NCBI GenBank assembly: GCA_011947345.1
Contig: JAAVTG010000229.1
Coordinates: forward strand, 62,001 to 126,000
Origin: Phytophthora quininea
Lineage: Eukaryota > Oomycota > Peronosporomycetes > Peronosporales > Peronosporaceae
Reading direction: 5' to 3'
DNA length: 64,000 nt
The notes beneath the pieces were generated by a model that was given only the letters and a program-made list of their open reading frames with translations, was not told the origin of the DNA and did no database searches. Shown here one piece after another: positions 20,836-30,933 of this stretch (positions are counted from its first letter, which is position 1; each line of letters opens with the position of its first letter). Position numbers and translations under genes: made by a program.

Positions 20836-22233
20836 CTAAAGTGTACGCAGTCGGCGCTTCCTCGGCTTGCAGGCGCTACGCGCTTGAGAATAAATCTGCG
20901 CGGCAGCGGATTCTTGCTTACCCGTTGGTGCAGTCGTTGACGGTGCTGCTGTTTCGACGGGGGCTGTCGTAGAAGGATATTCAGTCGCCGGCTTCGTCGT
21001 TGAGGGAGAATTTGTGTTGGCGGGTGCCGTGGTAGATGGAGACTCAGTCACTGGCATCGTGGTCGCTGGGGAAGTCGTCGAAGGTGAAGTAGTCGATGCG
21101 GTCCAGGTTGTTGCCGTTGGGGTGCTCGTTGGGGCATCGGTCCAGCCCGGTGCGACCGTCCCCGCTTGGCTTTCCGTTCCCGAAGCAGGTGCAGGTGTTG
21201 TAGTCGCTGGAGTTTGGGATGTCGTCGCCGGCGTGGTATTGCTATCATCAATGGCAGACATGCCCATGTCCTTGACGAAGTAACCTTGGTCCCACAACTT
21301 TGTAAAGCCATCCAGGAAGAACGAGCCTGCGGCGGGGCCAGATTCGCACTCACCGTCGCTCTCTCCAGGCGGTTTGATCCACATGAAGTAGTCCAAGTTG
21401 GAGTAGCCCGTTTGTGATGTCGGTGGCTTGCCGATTCCTGCCGTCGGGACATTGCACCAGTCCGTGGTGGGGGAACCGTTGAAATTGCGGGACGTGTCGA
21501 CAATGCAGCGCATGTCGGTGGACCCCATCGCAGTCTGGAAGGCGGTGCAGTCTCCTGCCACTTCGTCGTTGGAGCGGTAGTTGGACGTGTTGATGGTCAC
21601 GCCTTTGACTCGACCGGAGCTGCCGATGTCCTTCATCGCAGTCGCCACCTTGCCGGCATTGCTCGCGTAGGCGAGCATCCAGTATCCGACGTCGACGTAG
21701 AGCTCCGAGTTGGGGTTCTGAGAGAGTGCTGCCACTGCGACCTTGAGGTTGTCGAGATATCCGGCCGATGAGCCGCAGCCTCCGTCTTGAGTCAGCAACC
21801 CCAACGCGTCTGGCTCAACAACATAGAGCACCTTGCGGTCACCGACGGCATCCGTCAGTTCCTTCAGAAAAGCTTGATAGTCGCTGGTACTTTGGACGCT
21901 TCCTCCGGATGAGTAGCCAGCGGCGCAGTCCTTGTTGGGGATGCCATACACCACAATGCTGAGTCGAGTGTCTTCAGAGCATTGACTCAACATGCTGGAG
22001 ATCATGCTGGATCGGTCGGAGCTCGACTGGCGATCGGTGTACCAGGACGCAATGGCGTACTTGTTGAGAGTGTCGAGAGCAGTGGACAGTTGTGGGTAGC
22101 TCGACTTGGCCCCGCTGTAAGATCCGGGGGCGATCGAGCAAAGCTCTTCGGCGTGGACGAGTCCCATGGAAGTCGACAACGCAAGCGCCACGCTGGACAT
22201 GGCGATGGCGAGTAGACGCGAACGTAGGAACAT
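20836..22233 (-). CDS. Secreted GH6 cellulase (cellobiohydrolase/endoglucanase)
   Basis: A 465-residue protein with a signal peptide (hydrophobic 9-27, likely cut after VHA at 28). Glycoside hydrolase family 6 signatures: SIVVYGIPNKDCAAG with the putative acid Asp102, and VLYVVEPDALGLL with Asp142; also YVDVGYWMLAYASN and GVTINTSNY. Family enzymes cleave cellulose beta-1,4 bonds with inversion. The catalytic part ends near residue 340. A Ser/Thr/Pro tail (about 345-435) with TSPSTT/ESPSTTAP-type repeats follows, probably O-glycosylated, then a basic end. No cellulose-binding module is visible. Acts outside the cell on plant wall or on the oomycete's own cellulose wall. Intact single exon with a consensus Inr 40 bases upstream. 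Confidence 0.9.
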   Translation of the reverse strand: MFLRSRLLAIAMSSVALALSTSMGLVHAEELCSIAPGSYSGAKSSYPQLSTALDTLNKYAIASWYTDRQSSSDRSSMISSMLSQCSEDTRLSIVVYGIPNKDCAAGYSSGGSVQSTSDYQAFLKELTDAVGDRKVLYVVEPDALGLLTQDGGCGSSAGYLDNLKVAVAALSQNPNSELYVDVGYWMLAYASNAGKVATAMKDIGSSGRVKGVTINTSNYRSNDEVAGDCTAFQTAMGSTDMRCIVDTSRNFNGSPTTDWCNVPTAGIGKPPTSQTGYSNLDYFMWIKPPGESDGECESGPAAGSFFLDGFTKLWDQGYFVKDMGMSAIDDSNTTPATTSQTPATTTPAPASGTESQAGTVAPGWTDAPTSTPTATTWTASTTSPSTTSPATTMPVTESPSTTAPANTNSPSTTKPATEYPSTTAPVETAAPSTTAPTGKQESAAAQIYSQARSACKPRKRRLRTL

Positions 22234-22273
22234 TGTTCTGCTTGGACTCCTCGGATGCTATGCTGGTCTAAGC

Positions 22274-22287
22274 AAATTGCAGAATGA
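22274..22287 (-). promoter_or_regulatory. Oomycete initiator motif for the GH6 gene
   Basis: On the minus strand TCATTCTGCAATTT is an exact match to the oomycete Inr consensus TCATTYYNCAWTTT, about 40 bases before the ATG. Confidence 0.65.
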
Positions 22288-22835
22288 AGCATTGCCTTCG
22301 AGCCGTTTGGTAGAGCTGGAGCATTTTGCCTCGTGCTCGGTTCAGGTGTCCAAGCAAGTGTCCGTTTCTCCGCCAGAGACAACGCAGTCCGAACTGAACA
22401 ACGCCGGCACCTTTCCCGAGACTCAGGGGCGTTGACTTGAGGGCGCTTTGCCGTTCGAGCGACAGCTGCTCCATCAGAATCGTCGACAGACTTGTATGAG
22501 ATCGTGCGCTAGCGCTAGAGTTCCGGTGGAAACTCGACGGATACTTGAATTGTGCTGCCTGGTGGTCGTCGCACCACAGAATCCTCGTCATTCCGTTGAA
22601 CGCAACGCTGACCACACTTTTCTTAGTATCGTTTCGGGCAGTGTGGCGCGTGCGTCGGGCGTGTCGTCCAGGCCATATGGATGTAACTTCACGGCTGAAA
22701 GTGCTCACAATACTCGTTGCCGTTGAATCGTGCAGTCCACGGTGAAGCTCACCAAGATGGAAAGGAAGGGTTCCAACTGTCCACGCATTTTCCAACGAAA
22801 CACGAATCCTTGTTACTCGTTTCTCCTCTTTTTCC
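22288..22835. other. Intergenic
   Basis: Upstream of the GH6 gene and downstream of MDR copy 3. No further gene or repeat recognised. Confidence 0.4.
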
Positions 22836-23820
22836 TTAGTTCTTCGCCACGTCGATGATGATCTTGCCCTTAGCGCGGTGTGACATACAGATCTGCATGG
22901 CGTCGATGACCTTCTCCAGCGGGTGGACCGAGTCGATCACCGTCTTGAGCTTGCCCTCTTCAGCCAGCTTCTTGAGCTCCAGCAGGAACTCTGTGCACGG
23001 AGCATTGACAATCTGATGCAGCGTCGCATCGATCGGCGATTCCACGGGCTTGTCGAGGGCGCCGATCGTCACAAAGATGCCCTTGTCCTTCAGCACCTTC
23101 TGGGCATCATCGTTCCACGAAGCAGTGCCGTAGCCACAGTCGTAGATCAGGTCTACGGAGTGCTCCTTCAACACGTCGCCCCACTTCTCCTTGGTGTAGT
23201 CGATCACCTGGTCGGCACCAACAGATTTGACCAGCTCCGTGTTGCGTTGGCTGCACGTAGTGATCACCTCAGCTCCCACAGCTTTGGCGATCTGGATAGC
23301 AAACGAACCAGTGCCGCTGCTGCCACCGATGATAAGCACACGCTGACCCTTTTGCAGCTTGCCGTACGTGTGAATCGCCTGCCAGCTCGTCGGCCGGCAA
23401 GAGGCACACCTGCGGCCTCGTTGAACGTCATGTTGGTGGGCTTGTGGGCCAGGAACTTGGTGTCCACGTTGATATACTCACCGAAGCTCCCGATGGCGTC
23501 CAGCCACGGCATGGCATACACCTCGTCGCCGACCTTGTAGTCCTTGACATCACTGCCGAGCTCGACCACTTTGCCAGCCAGGTCGAAACCCAGACGGAAC
23601 GGGTCCTCAGGAGTCGGCTTCGTAGGAAGGAGAGCAGGCCCGTAGATGATCAACTTGTAGTCGATGGGGTTTAACGCGGCGCTGAAGACCTTGATGCGCA
23701 CTTCACCGGCCTTGAGAGGCTTCTGCTGGGCCTTCGGGTTGAACGTGATCTCCTTGAGAGGATCTTGGCCATAGATCTCTCGTACTGGTAGACTTTGAAC
23801 GTCTCGGGGATCGTCGACAT
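22836..23820 (-). CDS. MDR oxidoreductase, copy 3 (frame broken)
   Basis: Same family as the genes at 15900 and 34821. Visible: STIPETFKVYQYE start, AALNPIDYKL, GFDLAGKVVELG, YINVDTKFLAHKPTNMTF, VLIIGGSSGTGSFAIQIAKAVGAEV and a C-terminal CMSHRAKGKIIIDVAKN nearly identical to copy 1. Two one-base deletions interrupt it, near 23781 (after YQY) and near 23395 (after PLAG). Neither lies in a long homopolymer, so a true pseudogene is possible, yet every other family motif is preserved and an Inr-like motif is present upstream. I favour a functional gene with sequence errors, with moderate certainty. Start at 23820 set by alignment to paralogues. Confidence 0.7.
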
Positions 23821-23858
23821 GGCGGAGTTTGTTGCGGTTGATTGTTGACACACGTGGA

Positions 23859-23874
23859 GTTTTTGATAGTGAGC
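23859..23874 (-). promoter_or_regulatory. Initiator-like motif for MDR copy 3
   Basis: Minus-strand GCTCACTATCAAAAAC, 39 bases before the ATG at 23820. Nearly the same as the motif upstream of copy 5. Confidence 0.5.
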
Positions 23875-24394
23875 CGCAGTATTGGCCTTGTGTAGCGCGG
23901 GGTTCAGATTGAAAGCCTTGCCCTCGTAACACTTATATGAAGGAATGCGGTTGCAGTCCTTATCAGCTGGTACCAACTTGCAGTTGCAGTTGAACTCGAA
24001 GACACACCATGGGCTCCATGGTGTGCTGCTCGCAGTGGCGAGTTGCCGGGGTAGTTTAGACACTTTCCTTTTTGCTTTCATCTAAGCAATACACTCGGCA
24101 AGTACAACATTCGGAAGTGCCAGCTTCCCAAACACTGTGTCAACGTTCGTCTACCGTGGACGCACTACACCTTGATGTGCTGCCCCTGCAGGTTGCGTAA
24201 GAGGCAGCATGGCAACGCATCAAGATGAGGCTGAGCATGGTGGTTTTCGTCACCCGATTCGGCTGACGTCAACACTCGAGGCCGATCATGCTGGCGGGAA
24301 CTTGCCTTCCTCAAGAAAACTGAATTGCTGTGAAAGTATTGTCAGAAAACACAAAGGACTTCGACGTCCGAAGCAAGGCATTGCTGTCCTGGCA
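23875..24394. other. Intergenic
   Basis: No gene seen. The stretch lies between the promoter of MDR copy 3 and the end of the HTH_Tc5 gene. Confidence 0.4.
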
Positions 24395-25859
24395 CTACTC
24401 GAGTTTGTGGCGCTTCATGAACCTCTTCAACCACGAATCTGAGGCTTTGAAGTTGGGGTCGTTGGACCGCTCAAGAGCTTGCTCTTTGATCCACGACCGC
24501 TTGATTTCTTGACCTGTCTGGGACTTTTCGATGATCTCCTGCGCCAGTCCAATCTCCATGTCCATGAGGATTGGATGTCGCCCAGCTCCACTCAAACGCT
24601 TCTTGGAGCTGTCTTGCTGCAGAATGTCAGCTCTCTGCTTGAACCACCTAGCGACAGCCTTCGGGTCAAGCACCAAATTGAACGTCTTAAAGTGGCCAAC
24701 CGCTTCCTTCGCCGTCTTTCCCTCCATCATCCAATTAACAACTCGTTGCTTGACTTCCATACCGTGCGAGTGGCGGGTCGCCTTCACCGTTGGGACGATC
24801 TCTTCGTCCTCGTACTGGACGTGCACAAGGTGCTGGACGAGATGTCGACGGATCGCCTCTCCGCATTCCATAGCAATCGCTTTGTCTTCTTCGGCAAATA
24901 GATCCTCTTGCTCAAAGGAAATCAACTCGGGGAGCTCGTGCTTGGCGCTTTCTTGGGGTTCTGTGCATAGTTCGTTAGTAAGTTAGGAACGACCATACAA
25001 GTCAACACGCGTACTCTGTCCGCTAGGAACGACTGGAAGGCCACGACCAGCATTTGCTGCATCAACATGTCGTGCACAGGGAGGTTCTGGGTCAGCCCTG
25101 GCCATAGATCATTGTTAACTACGCGTGAGCAGTTCACGCCAGCGATTCTGGCCAGCCGATGAGCGATGTGCTCGATTGACTTGGCATCGGTGGCGGTGAA
25201 CTTAGACAGATCCAACCCCCAACGGGGTGGATCGCACCCGATATGACTCCTTTGTAGTCGGTGTTGAGCGAGTCTACCTTACTAGAAAATCCCTTATCGC
25301 CAGCAGCAGATCCGACTTCGTTCAGCATCAAACCTTGGCCATCGTGGAAGGAGAACTCGAACTCGCTCAACTCGGCGAAGTAGACGCATCTGAAAGTATT
25401 CTCGGGCGAGAGAGGGACCAGTGGGAAGAGCAGGTTTTCCGGCGTCGATCGGAAACGCACCGCCGTCGCTGCCACCTGCCAGAGCTGCTCCGCCCTGTGC
25501 GCTAGCATGGTGGCGAACGGGCCAAACCGTACTAGCACACCCATTTCCACCAGCACGACGAACCGCGTGGTGTCGGGCAGCTTCTTGAACACTTCGTTGC
25601 CGTTCTCGAAGGTGCGGTAGGGCAGTCCGTAGGCCGTGACGAGTTCCTCGGTGCTGCACGAGCAGTTGTAGGTGGCACGGTACAGGTGCGAGACGAAGGT
25701 CATGTTAACGAAGGCCACCATGTTGGCATACACCAGTGTCGCCGTCGAGAAGACGATGTCGAGCACGCGCAGTGCCGCTGGGGTCTTGGCATTGACTGGG
25801 GACTTGTCGACGGTCTCGCTCAGGTCTCGCTTGCGCTTCGGCGGCCGTGACTCTGCCAT
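24395..25859 (-). CDS. Uncharacterised protein with C-terminal Tc5/CENP-B-like HTH
   Basis: From ATG 25859, about 488 residues once two one-base deletions are allowed for (C run 25216-25220, G run 24929-24932). The N-terminus holds a basic nuclear-localisation-like PPKRKRD. Residues about 30-320 form a domain I do not recognise, with several conserved-looking aromatic stretches (FENGNEVFKKLPDTTRFVV). The C-terminal 130 residues resemble HTH_Tnp_Tc5: VKQRVVNWMMEGKTAKEAV, a basic link, then FKASDSWLKRFMKRHKLE, the tail typical of CENP-B/Tc5 DNA-binding domains. No DDE domain follows, so the HTH may be a domesticated transposase module. Shares a 97-bp divergent promoter with the TAF8-like gene. 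DNA binding in the nucleus is inferred. Confidence 0.65.
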
Positions 25860-25956
25860 CGTTGCGGTCGACCCGCGGAAGCCAACAAATGTTGCATCTT
25901 GGACAGAGGTTGATGCTATCAGTCCCAGACCAATTTTGGTCATACCCTTTTCAATC

Positions 25957-27267
25957 ATGGCCTCCACGGCGCCGAAGGCCGCCGCCACTGCTGCCGCGGG
26001 GCCTCCCACGCCGTCCAAGAGCAAGCCCGCAGCGCCCAAGACCGCCTCGCATGCCTCCAAGACCAAGAGGGACGCCCGCAAGGCTGTGGCCGCCGTCTCC
26101 GCGGGCACCAGCGTGTCCATGAGCAAGAAGCAGCAGGACGGAGCCTCGGAGGCCGCCGCGCTATCCAGCGGCGACCTGTTCGCCCGAAATTTGTCAGTCA
26201 TGTCGGTGGCCCACGTGGCCAGAGGCGTGGGCTTCGACGCTGTCCACAAGTCGGCGGCGGACGCGCTGTCGGAGATTCTCGCAAAGTGTAAGTTCATGAT
26301 CTGGAGATATGTCTTCTTTGTCCTTTAGATTTTTAGTATTATTGATCATTCATAGATATCCAACGGATCGGAGGTGCTGCCAAGGACATTGCTGAGCTGT
26401 CAGGACGCACGCAACCTAAAGCTACCGATGTGATGCGGGCGCTGCAAGATTTAGAGCCAGCCCCAATGGACTTTAAAGACCTAGTGAAAGCTCTAGAGAC
26501 GGCGAAAAACCGTTTCCAAGAGATGTTCCGGCCTTCCCAGCCAGGAAGAGAGACATCCAGGGCAATACCATCGAGCAGACCAAAATCGGACGGCGCGAGG
26601 GACTTCCCCCACGTGCCTAATTTCCTGCCGCCGCTGCCGAACCGCCACACCTACAGCTCCGACAGTCGCTTGGTGGTGGAACGCGAGCAGGATACTAAAC
26701 GCACGCGGCTGGAGCTGCTGAGCGAGAAGGCCCAAGTCCGACAATCGCTGCATGGACTGCAGACGGCTGCGGCCAGTACGTTGCTTTTGGCTGTTGTGTG
26801 ATGTATTGACTTTAGTTAACACATCCTTGTGGCTTTGTGACTAGAAAAACCTGCCGTCATTGTGCACCAGCCGTCGTGGAATGCGTTCCAAGGGTCTACC
26901 GGAGACAATGCGACGGAGAACCCATTCGTGCAGGCGCCAATCGTCAGCCCAGCGTCCAAGGTCTGCACGTTTGTCGTGCTTTGTCTGCACAAGAGCTAAC
27001 GAGGTTACTGTGGTGGCTTTACAGAGCATTTTCGCTAGTCCTGACCGCGAGTTTGCGCCGGACACGAACCGGCAAAAGGGGCAGGTGAAGAACCAACTGG
27101 ACAACAACGCCATGGCCCTCCCGCAGCTCTCCAAGTGCGTTGCCTAATGCGATACTAAAAACTGTGTCCCCTAACGTTGTTGATTGTCGTGATGTCGCTA
27201 CAGCCAAGAGCTCGGCAAGGAAGAGAAAATTCTCTTGGGGACTTTCCACGACGGAGACTCGGAGTGA
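25957..27267 (+). CDS. TFIID subunit TAF8-like, five exons
   Basis: Exons 25957-26287, 26356-26775, 26845-26960, 27025-27134, 27204-27267; all introns are GT-AG and 63-69 nt, and phases join to 346 residues. After an Ala/Lys/Pro-rich lead comes a histone-fold (Bromo_TP) domain, residues about 60-145: FARNLSVMSVAHVARGVGF and AADALSEILAKYIQRIGGAA, ending TDVMRALQDL. Near residue 200 the TAF8 C-terminal signature HVPNFLPPLPNRHTY is present. TAF8 pairs with TAF10 in TFIID and helps RNA polymerase II initiation. The histone fold is shared with other TAFs; the LPP-P-HTY box is what points to TAF8. Divergent from the HTH_Tc5 gene. Confidence 0.85.
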
Positions 27268-27623
27268 TCGATCGTCGACTTGCTAATTTCAAACTCGCGT
27301 TTGTCACGTTGTCCCGCAAGCTGTCGTGACGTTGCTTCAACATGTTGTTGTATAGATCCACGCACAGATCGTTTACGCTGGAGTTAGTGACGAGGAGCTG
27401 GCATATTCATTATCTCCAGCACCCTATGTTGGTTTGAAATGCTGCATAGGTAGTGGTTGTTGCGTTTTGCTGTCGTCGATTGGCGACATAGAGCTTGGTT
27501 ACCAAGCTCTAACCAAGTTTGGTTGGAGTCACGTCATGGAGGCGACTGCCGTCTGTAGACGACGATCGATACTCACGACAACGTAAACGTTTCCATCGTG
27601 TTCCTCGAGTTGCTCGCAGGATC
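27268..27623. other. Intergenic between TAF8-like and carbonic anhydrase genes
   Basis: No gene seen. Leads into the inverted repeat at 27624. Confidence 0.4.
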
Positions 27624-27716
27624 GGCAAGCAGACAACGTCCACAACCGAGGAGAAGAAAGCGCGCAGGCACTCAACATGCTTTCTTCTCCTCGATTGTGG
27701 ATGTTGTCTGTTTGCC
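27624..27716. repeat. Inverted repeat, 37-bp arms and 19-bp loop
   Basis: Arm 27624-27660 and arm 27680-27716 are reverse complements with three mismatches. They contain GAGGAGAAGAAAG and its complement. It ends 66 bases before the carbonic anhydrase ATG. Confidence 0.85.
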
Positions 27717-27746
27717 AACGTTTAATCTCCGTGATTAATCGTTTCC

Positions 27747-27759
27747 TCACTTTTAATTT
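27747..27759 (+). promoter_or_regulatory. Weak initiator-like motif for carbonic anhydrase
   Basis: TCACTTTTAATTT, 36 bases before the ATG, resembles the oomycete Inr but lacks the central CA. Confidence 0.3.
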
Positions 27760-27782
27760 GCCCCCAACACCAAGTCCCAGCG

Positions 27783-28568
27783 ATGAAGTTCCTTGCTGCT
27801 TTCGCCGCCTTCGCTGCCGCCGCGACTTTCACCGCTGCCGAAACGTCGGGAGGAGCTGCGTGGGGATACAAGTCCGACGACGCCGCCCCGACCCACTGGG
27901 TCGATCACTACCCGACCTGCGGAGGCTCCAAGCAGTCTCCGATCGACATCGAGGCCACCACCGGAGACAGCTTGGCTGCGAGGTCCCTGACCTTCAGCGG
28001 ATCGTGCGGAGACTTCAACCTCACGCAGACAGACGAGTCCTTCCGGAGCGCCGTGGTCGGCGGCTCCTGCTCCGTCTCAGCCAACTCGGCCTCGTACAAC
28101 CTGGCGCAGTTCCACTTGCACTCGCCGTCCGAGCACACGCTGAACGGCAAAGCTCTGGACGGTGAGGTGCATTTCGTGCATAGCAACGGTGACGGCTCGG
28201 CGCTGCTTGTCGTGGGGCTGTTCTTCCAAGCCGGCGACCACGAGACGGACCCGTGGATGGTCAAAGTGCTGGACGGCATGGACGCCGTCACGCCCGAGCA
28301 ATGGGAACCACTGAGTCTGGCGTCGTACGCCGACTTGGTCAACACGAAGGTAGACGCCGACCGTGTCTACAACTACCCCGGCAGTCTCACCACCCCGGCC
28401 TGTGACGAGATCGTGGACTGGTGGGTGGTCTCGACTCCGGTGCAGTTGTCCACAGCGGACTTGGACCGACTGCAGACGAACTTGAAGAAACTTCACATTA
28501 CCGATAACGGCAACAACGCTCGCCCCGTGCAGGCGCTCAACGGCCGTACCATCACCAGTCTCAAGTAA
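27783..28568 (+). CDS. Secreted alpha-carbonic anhydrase
   Basis: 261 residues in one exon. Signal peptide (Ala/Phe-rich, about 1-19, cut near TAAE). Alpha-CA signatures: QSPIDI at 51-56; zinc histidines 111 and 113 in QFHLHSPSEH and 130 in EVHFVH; C-terminal active-site wall PGSLTTPACDEIVDWWV. Length matches the secreted alpha-CA family. It hydrates CO2 to bicarbonate outside the cell or at the wall, and in oomycetes such enzymes are found in the secretome. Four cysteines in mature protein allow a disulfide. Frame is intact. An inverted repeat lies directly upstream. Confidence 0.93.
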   Translation: MKFLAAFAAFAAAATFTAAETSGGAAWGYKSDDAAPTHWVDHYPTCGGSKQSPIDIEATTGDSLAARSLTFSGSCGDFNLTQTDESFRSAVVGGSCSVSANSASYNLAQFHLHSPSEHTLNGKALDGEVHFVHSNGDGSALLVVGLFFQAGDHETDPWMVKVLDGMDAVTPEQWEPLSLASYADLVNTKVDADRVYNYPGSLTTPACDEIVDWWVVSTPVQLSTADLDRLQTNLKKLHITDNGNNARPVQALNGRTITSLK

Positions 28569-28714
28569 TGTTAGGATTGGACGAACACGATAGAGCTGCA
28601 TGTATCTCTTTGTCCACTGGTATTTCTTTAACGGTTTGTCTGTCTGTCTGCTTGCTATGCCTGCGTGTGGTAAATACGTCCATCCCGTACTTCCGGACTT
28701 CCTTGGCCGAGCGC

Positions 28715-30636
28715 TTAGTAGACACGCGCGAACGGGGGCACGTGCTTGCACTCGTTCTCGTCCAGGGTTTGGTCCTGCACGGCGCGGTAGCCGATGTGGG
28801 TCTTGCTCGTCTCCTCGTCGTGGTAGGCGACCGTGTGCTTCATCCAGTTGACGTCGTCGCGCTCGGAAAAGTCCTCGCGAGCGTGGGCGCCGCGCGACTC
28901 CTTACGGGCCTCGGCGGCGTGCATGGTACAGGACGCGCAGGCCAGCAGGTTGCGCAGCTCCAGCGTCTCGGTCAGGTCGGTGTTCCAGATCAGGGAACGG
29001 TCCGTGACCTTGATGTCGTTGAATTTGGGCACGACCTCGTCGATCTTGTCCCGACCAGCCTCTAGAGACTCTTGCGTGCGGTACACTGCAGCGTCGACTT
29101 GCATGGTCTTTTGCATCTCCAGACGCAGCTCGGCCGTGGCGATGCTGCCGTCCGCGTAACGGAGCTTGTCCACGTCCTCGATCGCCTTAAGACCGCCGTC
29201 CTTAGGCATCGGGCGCTTCTTGTCGCCAGGTTTGGTCAGCTCAGCAATGCGCTGGGCACAGGCACGGCCGAACACCACCAGATCTAGTAGTGAGTTGGCT
29301 CCAAGACGGTTAGCGCCGTGCACCGAAGCGCAGGCAGCCTCGCCGGCAGCGAACAGACCGTTCACGACACGGTCCGGGTACAGCTTGCCCGGCTCGGGCA
29401 CGCCCTTGACGTCCGGCACCACCACCTCGCCCATGTGGTTGGTGGCGATACCTCCCATGTTGTAGTGCACCGTCGGCAGCACGGGGATAGGCTCCTTAGT
29501 TACATCCACACCGGCAAAGATAGCGGCCGTCTCGGAAATACCCGGCAGACGCTCGTGCAGCAGCTCGGGCGGCAGGTGGTCAAGGTGCAGGAAGATGTGG
29601 TCTTTGTTCTTGCCCACACCGCGTCCTTCGCGGATCTCCATCGTCATAGCACGCGACACGACATCACGCGAGGCCAGATCTTTGGCCGTGGGGGCGTATC
29701 GCTCCATGAAGCGTTCTCCCTCGGAGTTGCGTAGGATACCTCCCTCACCACGGGATCCTTCCGTGATCAAGCAGCCGGCGCCGTAGATGCCGGTCGGGTG
29801 GAACTGCACGAACTCGGGGTCCTGCAGAGGGATGCCAGCACGCAGCGCCATGCCGGTACCGTCGCCCGTGCACGTGTGCGCCGACGTGCACGAGAAGTAG
29901 GCGCGGCCGTAGCCTCCCGTGGCCAGCACCGTGTTGTTGGTGTGGAAGCGGTGGAACGTGCCGTCCTCCATGTTGAAGGCCATGACGCCGACGCAGTCGC
30001 CGGCGTCGTTCATGATCAGGTCCAGTGCAAAGTACTCGATGAAGTAGGACGTGTCGAAGGCCAGCGAGCGGCCGTACAGCGTGTGCAGCATGGCGTGGCC
30101 CGTGCGGTCTGCTGCGCATGCCGTCCGGCGGGCCTGGCCGCCCTTGCCGAACTCCAGGCTCTGGCCGCCGAACGGGCGCTGGTAGATCTTGCCTTCCTCA
30201 GTGCGGGAGAAAGGCAGGCCGAAGTCTTCAAGCTCGCGCACGGCCTCGGGGGCCTCTCTGCACATGTAGTGGATGGCGTCCTGGTCGCCCAGCCAGTCGC
30301 TGCCCTTGACCGTGTCGTACATGTGCCAGCGCCAGTCGTCCTTGCTCATGTTGCCCAGCGCGGCGTTGATGCCTCCCTGGGCGGCCACGGTGTGGGATCT
30401 GGTGGGGAACAGCTTGGAGATGCAGGCCGTCTTCAGACCGGCCTCGGCGCAGCCCATGGCAGCCCGCAGGCCAGCGCCGCCGGCGCCCACCACCACCGCG
30501 TCGTATTCGTGGTCCACCACCGTGTACTTGGAGGTGAGGGCGGAGGTCTCGACGCCCGAGAGGGGGCCGAGCTGTGCACGGCAAAGCCGCGTGTCTGAGC
30601 GCGGAGCGTCTTGAGCGACTGCGAGGCGCGCAACAT
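28715..30636 (-). CDS. SDHA: Succinate dehydrogenase flavoprotein subunit, mitochondrial
   Basis: Full-length SDHA (about 640 aa). It starts at ATG 30636 with an Arg/Ser-rich presequence ([18 protein letters not shown]). FAD-binding [12 protein letters not shown] is followed by SHTVAAQGG holding the histidine that binds FAD covalently. The active-site region [21 protein letters not shown] and the [13 protein letters not shown] loop are intact. The C-terminus has the family's [13 protein letters not shown]. The enzyme oxidises succinate to fumarate in complex II on the inner mitochondrial membrane. The presequence and body are in different frames, joined at the G run 30562-30566: one added base gives a continuous protein. 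For a single-copy essential enzyme this break is best read as a sequence error. Confidence 0.95.
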
Positions 30637-30933
30637 GGTGGGGAAGGAGCTTTTGGGGCCTGCACCACCGCAAAAGCACGGCACTTAGGGATACGCTGGT
30701 CTTTTGCTGACTGAGGCAGAACTGGGGCCACAAGCTGCGAGTGACTTGGGTTTGTATGGGAGGAGTTCAACGTGTTAAAAGGGCAACGATTGGGAGAAAT
30801 AACATGACACCATCATTCGAGTACGAGAGCCACGACCGCCACGTCACACAACTGAAGCACGTCAGCACGTGCAGCGCAATGGGAAGATGAGCTGCTGTTC
30901 CCATTGGCACAAAATCGATTGGGTCTATTGGGT

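Noticed and set aside
28715..30733. Single uninterrupted SDHA ORF starting at 30733
   Set aside because: Its first 50 residues are not a plausible presequence, while MLRASQSL in the other frame is; a one-base fix at 30562-30566 joins them.
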